Of a DNA stretch of 64,000 nt, positions 34,054 through 42,171 are shown piece by piece; within the stretch, counting starts at the first letter, position 1; each line of letters starts with the position of its first letter. The notes beneath the pieces were generated by a model. The model made no database searches and was not told where the DNA came from. It saw nothing but the letters and a program-made list of their open reading frames with translations. The stretch is taken from assembly GCA_964250615.1 (NCBI GenBank), contig CAXUGM010000010.1. One strand, 5' to 3'. The DNA is from Blautia sp900556555. Lineage in GTDB: Bacteria; Bacillota; Clostridia; Lachnospirales; Lachnospiraceae. The position numbers and the translations under genes were made by a program.

Positions 34054-35466
34054 CTAACAAGCAGTATTTGCATAGTTTTCAGCTTCCCGGCACATTTGTT
34101 CCAGAGTGAAAACTTTTACCTGGCTGCCTGAGATGACTTCGAAACCACTGACAAAGTCAGATTTTGAAAATAAATAGTACCACTGCCTGGTATCAGGGAA
34201 CAGGCTTGCATGTTTTCGCAGGCTGTGGAGAGCTTCCAGGTCAATCCACTCATCTGTCCAGAAGCAGGTACCGAGAAGGATTTTGTCCTGGGCAGAAGCT
34301 GCAATGGATACATATTCTGTACGCTTTTTGGTTGGGTGCTGTCCCCACCACATTCCTATTTGTTCCATAGCAAAGGGTGCTGTTCCCATTTCCTGCTCCA
34401 GAGCAAGGAAATCACGGCATATGGTCTCAAAAGTAGGTTTCAGGCACTTATCCAGGGCAGGAAGCACATATTGATTAAAAATTTCCTGGCCGTTTCCCAT
34501 TTCGATTTCTGACTGATAGGGATAGACAAAGTCATACCAGAAACGGAAAATCCCATCCGAAATCTCATATAGTGTGCGGCGGCTTCCCTGGTCTTCCGTA
34601 ACAGGGATAATGCGGTGCACAAGCCCGTGGGAGGAAAGGGAGGATAAGAGGCTGCCCGCAGCACTGGGAGTCAGCCCGGTACTGTCGCAGATTTCCTGGA
34701 GTTTTTTCTTCTGGGAACCGATGGAAGCCAGAATAGAACGCATTACAGCAGAACCGGAATAGTATGCCCTGGTAAGGCCGGGAACCATACGGTAAAAAGC
34801 TCCGTTCTCCTGGAAGAAAAGCTGGCATAATAATTCTTTTACTGAAAGATCAGCACCATCCTGTCCGGGATTCAGATATGGGGAAGGAAATTTGCTCATG
34901 TAGGAAGGATTTCCCCCTGTAATGTTGTATAGCAGTATTTGTTCTTCCAGATTCATATGAGGGTAAAATTTCCTCATTTCAAAAAAAGAAAAAGAAGGGA
35001 GCAGTAAAGGGTTACTCTCTTTTTTGTATTCTTTTTCATATAAATATCCTGGTTTGCACAGGAGAATAAAAAGTCTGGTGCCTGCTTCTGCTTTTTTTGC
35101 CAGGGAATTTAAAAGATTAGGGAATCTTTTGTTTTGGGATAAGAGGCAGGAAACCTCATCCAGCACCAGAACAAGAGGCTCTTTTGCAGAAGCTGCTGCC
35201 AGCATACGGAAAAGCTCGGAGAATTTTTTCGCTGCTTCATATTCCTTTCCCAGTTTGCGGATGCATAAATCCTTTAATAAACAGAAATTTTCTTCGTAAA
35301 GAACATTGGAGGCTTTGAAATAAAGCAAAGATTTATCCTTGGCAAATTCCTGTATCAGACGGCTTTTTCCTGTACCCGGATGTGCATAGAGGGAGGCTGT
35401 CTGCACACCTTCCTGTTCGTAAAGATGATTTAATTGAAAAAGTAATTTTCCTTTGTCTATAAACAT
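34054..35466 (-). CDS. DUF234-type ATPase with a degenerate C-terminal nuclease-like domain
   Basis: 470 residues. Archaeal-type AAA ATPase: Walker A AHPGTGKSR (Lys34), Walker B PLVLVLDEVSCLL. A winged helix (STGLTPSAAGSLLSSLSSHGLV) and the DUF234 segment (YEISDGIFRFWYDFVYP) follow. Proteins of this family normally end in a PD-(D/E)XK-like fold with EIDIVA and GECKW. Here the equivalent places read EYVSIAA and GTCFW, so the acidic and Lys positions are lost. The ATG at 35466 has AGGAG seven bases upstream. Role of the family is unknown. Confidence 0.75.
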   Translation of the reverse strand: MFIDKGKLLFQLNHLYEQEGVQTASLYAHPGTGKSRLIQEFAKDKSLLYFKASNVLYEENFCLLKDLCIRKLGKEYEAAKKFSELFRMLAAASAKEPLVLVLDEVSCLLSQNKRFPNLLNSLAKKAEAGTRLFILLCKPGYLYEKEYKKESNPLLLPSFSFFEMRKFYPHMNLEEQILLYNITGGNPSYMSKFPSPYLNPGQDGADLSVKELLCQLFFQENGAFYRMVPGLTRAYYSGSAVMRSILASIGSQKKKLQEICDSTGLTPSAAGSLLSSLSSHGLVHRIIPVTEDQGSRRTLYEISDGIFRFWYDFVYPYQSEIEMGNGQEIFNQYVLPALDKCLKPTFETICRDFLALEQEMGTAPFAMEQIGMWWGQHPTKKRTEYVSIAASAQDKILLGTCFWTDEWIDLEALHSLRKHASLFPDTRQWYYLFSKSDFVSGFEVISGSQVKVFTLEQMCREAENYANTAC

Positions 35467-35642
35467 AATATCTCCTAAAATTTTTGTTTTTTTAACAATA
35501 ATATACATGGTTAGAGTTTGTTTTCTTTTCTATCTCCATTTTAGGGTGCTTTTTTTGGAAAGTCAAAGGATTTTGGGTGGTTTTTTATAGAAAGTTTAGA
35601 TTTGATTTTGTTTTGTTTAGATGAAAACAGAGAAACATATGA

Positions 35643-35648
35643 TATAAT
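35643..35648 (+). promoter_or_regulatory. -10 element of the two-component operon
   Basis: TATAAT in an AT-rich context about 57 bases before the kinase start. No clear -35 at the correct distance. Confidence 0.4.
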
Positions 35649-35704
35649 AAAATAAAGCATGCGAAAGAAAACGCAGAAACAAAAGAGAGAAAGAGACAGT
35701 GGTT

Positions 35705-37201
35705 ATGAAATTAAAAACAAGAATTATCATTTCTTTTTTTATAATTGTGCTGGAGCCCCTTCTTTTTACGGGAATTGCATTCCTGGCCTTTACTCAATAT
35801 CAGTTCAGTGCCATTGAAAGACAATATGGTATTGAAAATCCTACTTATGAAAGTCTGGCCAATATGGCAGAGGTGGTAAACCATCTGACCAATGAGAAAA
35901 TGGAGTCTATTAAAGAAGTTGCCAGACAACAGCCCTCCAGGTTTGAGGATATCGTATATTTGGATGAATTGAATAAAGAACTTCAGGAAATGCATTCGTA
36001 TATTCTGGTGCAGGAAGATGAGAGGGTTATTTATTATGGATGTGAAAACTATCCGGTAGAACTGGTAGAGAAATTATCCCAGTTTCAGGATTTTGATGCC
36101 AGTACCAGTGATGGGCTGTATCTGGGAGGAAGAGTGCAGGCACTGGTGAAGCAGGTTACCTTTGAGACATCTAAGGTCAAAGATGGCAGTGTCTTTATTG
36201 TTTCTAATATTCTCCAGACACTTCCTCAGGTAAAAGAACTGTTCAAAAACATGCTGGTGACCGTTGTGGTGATTCTGGTGACAACAGCACTGGGACTGAC
36301 CTGGTGGATATACAGGGGGGTGATTGCACCTTTGGATAAATTGCGTATGGCAACCCAGAAGATTAAATCTGGAGATTTGAATTTTTCTGTTACGTCAGAG
36401 GGAGTCGGCGAAATTGCAGACTTGTGCCAGGATTTCGAAGAAATGCGTCAGAGATTGAAAGAAACAGCAGAAGAGAAGGTGGAATTTGACAAAGAGAGCA
36501 AAGAATTGATCAGCAATATTTCCCACGATCTGAAAACACCAATCACAGCCGTCAAAGGATATGTGGAAGGAATTATGGATGGGGTTGCCAATACTCCTGA
36601 GAAAATGGAGCGTTATATCAAAACCATTTATAATAAAGCCAATGAGATGGACAGACTGATCAATGAACTGACTTTTTATTCCAAAATGGATACGAATAAG
36701 ATTCCATATACTTTTAATAAAATCTCGGTGACAGAATTTTTTGATGACTGTGCAGAGGACTTACAGACAGAACTGGGAGCGAAAAACGTAGAGTTTTATT
36801 ATTCCAACTACGTGGAGCCGGAAGTGACAGTCATTGCAGATGCTGAGCAGATTAAAAGAGTGGTAAACAATATTGTAAGCAATTCTCTGAAATACACAGA
36901 TTCGGATAAACCTAAAAAAATTAATCTCAGGGTAAAGGATGTAGGAGATTTTATCCAGGTAGAGATTGAAGACAATGGAAAGGGAATTGCAGCAAAAGAT
37001 TTGCCTAATATTTTTGACCGGTTCTACCGGACAGATGCTTCCAGAAATTCGTCGAAGGGCGGAAGCGGTATCGGGCTGTCTATTGTAAAGAAAATCATGG
37101 AAGACCATGGTGGAAAAGTCTGGGCAACCAGCAAGGAACATACAGGGACAGTAATGTATTTTGTCCTTAGAAAATATCAGGAGGTACCGGTAAATGAGTA
37201 A
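35705..37201 (+). CDS. Membrane sensor histidine kinase
   Basis: 498 residues. Two membrane spans (residues ~7-30 and ~180-200) flank an extracellular sensor of ~150 residues. A HAMP linker is followed by HisKA with the phospho-acceptor ISHDLKTP (His274) and a HATPase domain with the N box NNIVSNSLKYTD, G1 EDNGKGI and G2 GGSGIGLSIVKKI. Autophosphorylates and passes phosphate to the response regulator encoded downstream (8-base overlap). Signal unknown; no ABC transporter of the bacitracin type is adjacent. ATG used, although the ribosome site is weak; a GTG lies two codons earlier. Confidence 0.92.
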   Translation: MKLKTRIIISFFIIVLEPLLFTGIAFLAFTQYQFSAIERQYGIENPTYESLANMAEVVNHLTNEKMESIKEVARQQPSRFEDIVYLDELNKELQEMHSYILVQEDERVIYYGCENYPVELVEKLSQFQDFDASTSDGLYLGGRVQALVKQVTFETSKVKDGSVFIVSNILQTLPQVKELFKNMLVTVVVILVTTALGLTWWIYRGVIAPLDKLRMATQKIKSGDLNFSVTSEGVGEIADLCQDFEEMRQRLKETAEEKVEFDKESKELISNISHDLKTPITAVKGYVEGIMDGVANTPEKMERYIKTIYNKANEMDRLINELTFYSKMDTNKIPYTFNKISVTEFFDDCAEDLQTELGAKNVEFYYSNYVEPEVTVIADAEQIKRVVNNIVSNSLKYTDSDKPKKINLRVKDVGDFIQVEIEDNGKGIAAKDLPNIFDRFYRTDASRNSSKGGSGIGLSIVKKIMEDHGGKVWATSKEHTGTVMYFVLRKYQEVPVNE

Positions 37202-37883
37202 AATTTTAATTATTGAGGATGAGGAAGCCATTGCAGATTTAGAGAAAGATTATCTGGAATTAAGCGGCTTTCAGGTTTCGATTGAAAACAGAGGCGATGT
37301 AGGATTAAAGAAAGCACTGGAAGAGGATTATGACTTGTTTATCCTGGATTTGATGCTTCCTGAAGTAGACGGGTTTGAAATTTGCAGGGAAATCAGAAAC
37401 CAGAAGAATACACCGATCATCATGGTGTCAGCCAAGAAAGATGATATTGACAAAATCCGCGGGCTGGGGCTGGGAGCAGATGACTATATGACAAAGCCTT
37501 TCAGTCCAAGTGAGCTTGTGGCAAGGGTGAAGGCTCATCTTGCAAGATATGAGCGTCTGATAGGTACAGGTGTGCAGGAGAATGATATTATCGAAATCCG
37601 CGGGCTGAAGATTGATAAAACAGCCAGAAGAGTGTGGATCAATGGAGAAGAGAAGAATTTCACTACCAAGGAATTTGATCTCCTGACTTTCCTGGCGCAG
37701 AATCCGAACAGGGTGTTTACCAAAGATGAATTGTTCAAAGAAATCTGGGCAATGGAGTCCATTGGAGATATTGCTACGGTTACTGTGCATATCAAGAAGA
37801 TTCGTGAAAAAATAGAATTTAATACTGCCAAACCTCAGTATATTGAAACCATCTGGGGCGTGGGATACCGGTTTAAGGTGTGA
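37194..37883 (+). CDS. OmpR/PhoB-family response regulator
   Basis: 229 residues. Receiver domain with the acidic pocket EDEE, phospho-acceptor Asp52 in LFILDLMLPEVDG, and Lys in MTKPFSPSEL. A C-terminal winged helix (LTFLAQNPNRVFTKDELFKEIW, VTVHIKKIREKIE, YIETIWGVGYRF) binds DNA. AGGAGG sits inside the end of the kinase gene. Forms a two-gene operon ended by a very strong terminator. Confidence 0.95.
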   Translation: MSKILIIEDEEAIADLEKDYLELSGFQVSIENRGDVGLKKALEEDYDLFILDLMLPEVDGFEICREIRNQKNTPIIMVSAKKDDIDKIRGLGLGADDYMTKPFSPSELVARVKAHLARYERLIGTGVQENDIIEIRGLKIDKTARRVWINGEEKNFTTKEFDLLTFLAQNPNRVFTKDELFKEIWAMESIGDIATVTVHIKKIREKIEFNTAKPQYIETIWGVGYRFKV

Positions 37884-37888
37884 GATTA

Positions 37889-37918
37889 TTTAAGGGGGCT
37901 GGAAACAGCCCCCTTAAA
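37889..37918. terminator. Perfect 13-bp bidirectional terminator
   Basis: TTTAAGGGGGCTG, GAAA loop, CAGCCCCCTTAAA. It sits between the converging response regulator and frlR genes, ending directly at the frlR stop codon. Confidence 0.92.
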
Positions 37919-38701
37919 CTATTGCGTTAAAATATGTGTCTTTTTATTGATTGGATTTTTGATTTTTAACTGTTCTTTGTTGTTTGAAGATATCATATAT
38001 GAGGTGTTGGCACCGTTTAAAATACTGATGGAGACATGAACAGGTATGTCATTTTCGTCATATACGATTTTAAATATGTCAAATACAGGGTCACCTTCTT
38101 CACAGTGGAGATAGGCGGCTTCATCTTTTTTGGCTTTCCGCACCTTAATCACTTTTTCAGAGTTTACCATTTTTACATGATAGATTGTTTTTAGTATCTT
38201 ATATACGGAGAAGTTTCCAGTAAGGTACTGCTGGATATCAGGGTAACGGCCAGAGGGCAGATAACAGGTATCCATAAAGATTACGGTATCATCATGTCCC
38301 ATAACACGTTTGATTTCAATGATATCAGAAGTATCAGGGATGTTCAGGTATTCACTGAATTCATCAGAAGCTTTTTTTTCTTCCAGGGAAAGTAATTCAG
38401 AGAATGCAGTCTGATTTCTCTCATCAATGGCTTCATGGAAACCGCCGATTTCATTCAATCGGATGCGTAAAGAAGATTCCAGAACAAAGGTACCTTTTCC
38501 TTGTTTTTTTACCAGGATATTTTTGTCACATAATTCTTTTACTGCTCTTCGGACAGTGATGCGGCTGACATTATAGGCATCTTCCAGTTCTGTTTCCGTA
38601 GGCAGTTTGTCACCGGCTTTATATGTACCATTTTTGATGTTTTCGGTAATGGCATCTATAAGCTGCTGATATAGTGGCTTAATTGTGTTTTGTTCTAACA
38701 T
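37919..38701 (-). CDS. frlR: GntR/UTRA regulator of the fructoselysine operon
   Basis: 260 residues. An N-terminal GntR winged helix (YQQLIDAITENIKNGTYKAGDKLPTETELEDAYNVSRITVRRAV) is joined to a UTRA ligand-binding domain (IIEIKRVMGHDDTVIFMDTCYL). It is the last gene of the frl operon, as a GntR regulator is part of the B. subtilis frl system, where it represses the operon. By position it should bind a fructoselysine intermediate. The palindrome upstream of frlB is its most likely operator. Confidence 0.8.
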   Translation of the reverse strand: MLEQNTIKPLYQQLIDAITENIKNGTYKAGDKLPTETELEDAYNVSRITVRRAVKELCDKNILVKKQGKGTFVLESSLRIRLNEIGGFHEAIDERNQTAFSELLSLEEKKASDEFSEYLNIPDTSDIIEIKRVMGHDDTVIFMDTCYLPSGRYPDIQQYLTGNFSVYKILKTIYHVKMVNSEKVIKVRKAKKDEAAYLHCEEGDPVFDIFKIVYDENDIPVHVSISILNGANTSYMISSNNKEQLKIKNPINKKTHILTQ

Positions 38702-38725
38702 ATTTTCTTTTAATCTCCAGTTGTC

Positions 38726-39532
38726 TTATATTTTGATCATTTCAGGTTTTCGATTTTGATAATATGCAATATAAGAAAAACCTGCCTGTTTCAGGTAGCT
38801 GAGTGCAATATCAAAATCTTTTTGTAAGTCAGATGCTGAATGGGCATCGGAACCTAAGGTGATAATTTCTCCGTGGAGCTGGAAATAGAGTTTTAACACA
38901 TCTAAGGAGGGCATGCAGCCAATACCTTGACGTATTCCGGATGTGTTTATTTCTATACCGATTCCATGAGAAATTGCTTCCTTTAGTACCTTCTGTAAAT
39001 AATCATTTTCACAGGAAATGTTTAGAAAAATTCCCTGTCTTGCTGCGTACCGTTTAAATAAATCAAGATGTCCCAGGCAGTCGCATAAATTGTGCTCGAT
39101 GATTTCCAGAAGATAAGAAAAATAAGTATTATATAGCCGCTCTGTGTTAGTTATTTCATAATTATACCTTGATAAATCTACGTTGTCAATTTTGTGGCAG
39201 GAGCCAATGACATAATCAAAAGGATATTTTTTAAGAAAATATTTTGCGGTTTCCGGCTGGAGATTAGGCTGTCCAAATTCAACGCCAAACCCTACATGCA
39301 CAGATGTAGGGTTCGACTGTTTCCAAAGGCAATATTGGGTATAGTAATTGTCCAGATATTTTTCCTGGAATACTGGACTGCTATAAGAATCTGAAAAAAA
39401 TTCAAAATGCTCTGTAAACATTAAGTCTGAAATTCCTTTTTTTTCAGCGGCTTTCAGAATATTTGCATAGCTTTCCGTGGAATCTGGGGAAACAGAGGAA
39501 TGAATGTGGTAATCAGGTATGCTTCCAATCAT
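38726..39532 (-). CDS. PHP-domain phosphatase-like protein in the frl operon
   Basis: 268 residues. PHP metal sites are complete: DYHIHSSVSPDS, FTEHFEF, a GSCHK segment, LGHLDLF and GSDAHSASDL. Length and order match histidinol-phosphatase (HisK/HisJ) type enzymes. No his gene is nearby. It overlaps frlD by four bases (ATGA) and is followed 24 bases later by frlR, so it belongs to the fructoselysine operon. A role in dephosphorylating a sugar phosphate or an Amadori intermediate is possible but unproven. I am not aware of it as a standard part of described frl operons. Confidence 0.75.
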   Translation of the reverse strand: MIGSIPDYHIHSSVSPDSTESYANILKAAEKKGISDLMFTEHFEFFSDSYSSPVFQEKYLDNYYTQYCLWKQSNPTSVHVGFGVEFGQPNLQPETAKYFLKKYPFDYVIGSCHKIDNVDLSRYNYEITNTERLYNTYFSYLLEIIEHNLCDCLGHLDLFKRYAARQGIFLNISCENDYLQKVLKEAISHGIGIEINTSGIRQGIGCMPSLDVLKLYFQLHGEIITLGSDAHSASDLQKDFDIALSYLKQAGFSYIAYYQNRKPEMIKI

Positions 39533-40347
39533 TCTGCCATTGGATGAGGATATCCGAAACCACCGTGAACCCGGCAGGTAGCGGCTGCCTTGGCAGCGGC
39601 AAAGGAAAGAGCCTCTCTCATATTTTTAGTATCTCCGTAATTGGTAAGGAAACCGGCAATAAAACTGTCTCCTGCACCCATGGTATCAATGACCTCTGTT
39701 TTGACGATTCCCTGTTTGTAGAAGTTTTCCCCATCGTAGAACATAGAACCTTTTGAGCCTCTTGTTACACCGCAAATTTTAGTTCCTTTTGATGAAGCCA
39801 GTTTTAACAGTTCTTTGCATTCCTTTTCATCTAAATCAGAACCGGAGAAAAAGGCATAGGTGATATAAGGGCAAACCCGATCCAGATATGCGGCATCACG
39901 CTTGTCAGAAAAATCAAAGCTGACATCACACACCTTTGCCAGAGCTTCAAGCTCATATTCCATGTTTGAATAACAACTGGTATGACAGATATCAAATTCC
40001 TGGATGACATCCAGATCTTCCTGCACCAGATGGATACTGAAAAGATGCTGGCAGCTCTCTCTTTTACCGGGAGCAAAAACACGGTCTCCATCTTTTAATA
40101 GTACACGTGGCTGTGCAGAATGGGCGTAAACCTTTCTGGAACGGGAAGTATCGATTCCTTCTTTGGCAAGACAATCCTGTATCCACTGAGCATTTTCATC
40201 ATTTCCGAAAATACCGATGTAGGAAGTCTTTTCCGCACCATCTTTTTTACAGTTTACAACCACATTTACAGCATTTCCGCCAGGATAATATACGTTATCA
40301 TCTACATAACAATCGGTTACATTATCTCCTACAGCAATTAATTTCAT
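39529..40347 (-). CDS. frlD: Fructoselysine 6-kinase
   Basis: 272 residues, PfkB family. The pattern follows FrlD closely: IAVGDNVTDCY at the start, YYPGGNAVNVVVNC, SFDFSDKRD in the middle and VIDTMGAGDSFIAGFLTNYG at the ATP site with catalytic Asp. FrlD phosphorylates fructoselysine (or an alpha-fructosyl amino acid) at carbon 6, making the substrate of FrlB. Context with frlB, the permease genes and frlR strongly supports the assignment. AGGAGG precedes the ATG. Confidence 0.88.
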   Translation of the reverse strand: MKLIAVGDNVTDCYVDDNVYYPGGNAVNVVVNCKKDGAEKTSYIGIFGNDENAQWIQDCLAKEGIDTSRSRKVYAHSAQPRVLLKDGDRVFAPGKRESCQHLFSIHLVQEDLDVIQEFDICHTSCYSNMEYELEALAKVCDVSFDFSDKRDAAYLDRVCPYITYAFFSGSDLDEKECKELLKLASSKGTKICGVTRGSKGSMFYDGENFYKQGIVKTEVIDTMGAGDSFIAGFLTNYGDTKNMREALSFAAAKAAATCRVHGGFGYPHPMAE

Positions 40348-40367
40348 ATTGTTCCTCCTTTTTTCTA

Positions 40368-41210
40368 TCAGCCTTTTACACTGCCGGCCGTGATTCCCCG
40401 GATAAAACTCTTCTGCATGAAGATAAACAGAACAGCAATTGGGAGACAGGCAATAACCATACCGGCCATGACAACACCCCAGTTGGTCATCAGACCGTCT
40501 GAGAATACCATAAGTCCTACAGGTATCGTTTGTTTCTGGGAAGAATCTATAAACATAGTTGCAAAAATAAATTCATTCCAGGAATAGTATGCAGTCATGA
40601 TGATTACGGTTGAAATAATAGGTTTTGACAGAGGCAGGTAGATTTTTCTATAAATCTGGAAGAAGGTAGCTCCGTCAATAATAGCAGATTCCTCCAGCTC
40701 CTTCGGAATGCTGATGAAGAAAGAGCGTATCAGCATAACAGACACAGGAAGCCTGAATGCGATATAAGGAAGAATCAGTGCAAAATAAGTGTCTTTCAGT
40801 CCAAGGTTTTTTAACAGCATATAAAGCGGTAACAGGCAAACCTGAGGGGAGAGGAGAAGACCACCCATGATCAGCAGGAAGCATAAATTTGCAAAACGGC
40901 TTCTTAGCTGGCAGATACCGAAAGCTGCAAATGTAGAAATCAGTACAACACCGAAAATGGTTCCGAGGCTGACAATCAGGGAGTTGATAAAATAATTGGA
41001 AATACCCTTTTCCCAGGCAAGTTTGTAGTTTTCAAATAGCCATTCTTTTGGAAGTCCCCATACATCTTTAAAAATACCATTATAATCTTTAAAAGAGGAC
41101 ATGATAATCCAAAACATAGGATAGATAATCATAATAGCAAGGATAACCAGAATAATAAACCATGCATATTCTCCAATACCCCATCTGTGAAGCTTTGATT
41201 TTTTCTTCAT
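40368..41210 (-). CDS. frlM: ABC sugar-type permease, MalG-like, of the frl operon
   Basis: 280 residues, six membrane spans. The EAA loop that docks the ATPase is at EESAIIDGATFFQIYRKIYLPLSKP. MalG-like carbohydrate-uptake (CUT1) permease. Starts 3 bases after the frlN stop, with GGAAAGGAGG at the end of frlN serving as ribosome site. In B. subtilis FrlM and FrlN form the channel for fructosyl amino acids. Confidence 0.85.
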   Translation of the reverse strand: MKKKSKLHRWGIGEYAWFIILVILAIMIIYPMFWIIMSSFKDYNGIFKDVWGLPKEWLFENYKLAWEKGISNYFINSLIVSLGTIFGVVLISTFAAFGICQLRSRFANLCFLLIMGGLLLSPQVCLLPLYMLLKNLGLKDTYFALILPYIAFRLPVSVMLIRSFFISIPKELEESAIIDGATFFQIYRKIYLPLSKPIISTVIIMTAYYSWNEFIFATMFIDSSQKQTIPVGLMVFSDGLMTNWGVVMAGMVIACLPIAVLFIFMQKSFIRGITAGSVKG

Positions 41211-41213
41211 GTG

Positions 41214-42095
41214 TTATTCTTCCTCCTTTCCTCCGATAGTGAAAAACTGAATGCTGGAAAGCACAGCAGTTATAACAAAGATTAAGATAGCAATTGTAGA
41301 GGCATATCCCATATCATTTTTGACAACACCGGTCTGATACATATGTAAGGCAAGGGTCATAGTTGAAGTTCCAGGGCCACCGCCGGTCAGAATGTAAGGC
41401 TCATTGAATACAGTGAACGCACCGACAACAGTGATTACCATAGTAACGAAAAACATCTGTCTTACCTGTGGAACGGTAATACTCAAAAACTGACGGATTT
41501 TTCCAGCTCCATCCATTTCTGCTGCTTCGTACAGATCTCTTGGGATTTTCTGTATGGCAACAATAAACAGCATTGTAACATAACCGGTACTTTGCCATTG
41601 TGATACAGCGATTACGGCAAACATGGCAATTTTGCTTTTTCCAAGCCATATATTAGTCAGGTTATCAAGCCCTATAAGCTCCAGAAAGCTGTTTAAAAGT
41701 CCCATCTGAGGATTATAGATAAATTCAAATAACAGACATACAACAGTCATGGAAAGCAGAGTTGGAATAAAAAATGTTGTTCTGAAAAAAGGTGAAAATT
41801 TCTGGAGCAGCTTATCTTCTAAGACAGCAGCCAGGACCAGGCCGAATCCTACCTGGATGATAACAGAAATTACAGCATATAATATATTATTTTTCAGACA
41901 GGTCAGAATGATTTTGTCTGAAAAGAGTTTGCTAAAGTTAGCTAAGCCTACAAATTCTTTCGTTGTGGCAGACAGAGTAAAGGACTGTGTACTGTAAACC
42001 ATGTTCATGATTAACGGATAATATACAAAGATACCTAAAATCAAAATGCACGGAAGAATATAGAGAAAGGCCTGTTTGTTTTTCTTTCCTGCCAT
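41214..42095 (-). CDS. frlN: ABC sugar-type permease, MalF-like, of the frl operon
   Basis: 293 residues, six spans. EAA loop at YEAAEMDGAGKIRQFLSITVPQ. MalF-type half of the channel, pairing with FrlM. The N-terminus KNKQAFLYILPCILILGIFVYYPLI is typical. Preceded by AAAGGAGG. Separated from frlO by 76 bases that hold a hairpin likely to lower expression relative to the binding protein. Confidence 0.85.
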   Translation of the reverse strand: MAGKKNKQAFLYILPCILILGIFVYYPLIMNMVYSTQSFTLSATTKEFVGLANFSKLFSDKIILTCLKNNILYAVISVIIQVGFGLVLAAVLEDKLLQKFSPFFRTTFFIPTLLSMTVVCLLFEFIYNPQMGLLNSFLELIGLDNLTNIWLGKSKIAMFAVIAVSQWQSTGYVTMLFIVAIQKIPRDLYEAAEMDGAGKIRQFLSITVPQVRQMFFVTMVITVVGAFTVFNEPYILTGGGPGTSTMTLALHMYQTGVVKNDMGYASTIAILIFVITAVLSSIQFFTIGGKEEE

Positions 42096-42111
42096 AACAA
42101 TCCTCCTTTAA

Positions 42112-42141
42112 AAAGAACAGACGGCCATAGAAGACCGTCTG
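42112..42141 (-). terminator. Partial terminator between frlO and frlN
   Basis: On the minus strand a 7-bp stem CAGACGG/CCGTCTG is followed by TTCTTTTT just before the frlN ribosome site. Such leaky hairpins commonly give the binding protein more mRNA than the permeases, or stabilise its 3' end. Confidence 0.55.
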
Positions 42142-42171
42142 CAAAATTTCCTGTATATATGACGACCGGGG

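Noticed and set aside
35467..35704. Possible riboswitch between the DUF234 and kinase genes
   Set aside because: AT-rich sequence with a -10 element only, no stable hairpin followed by Ts.
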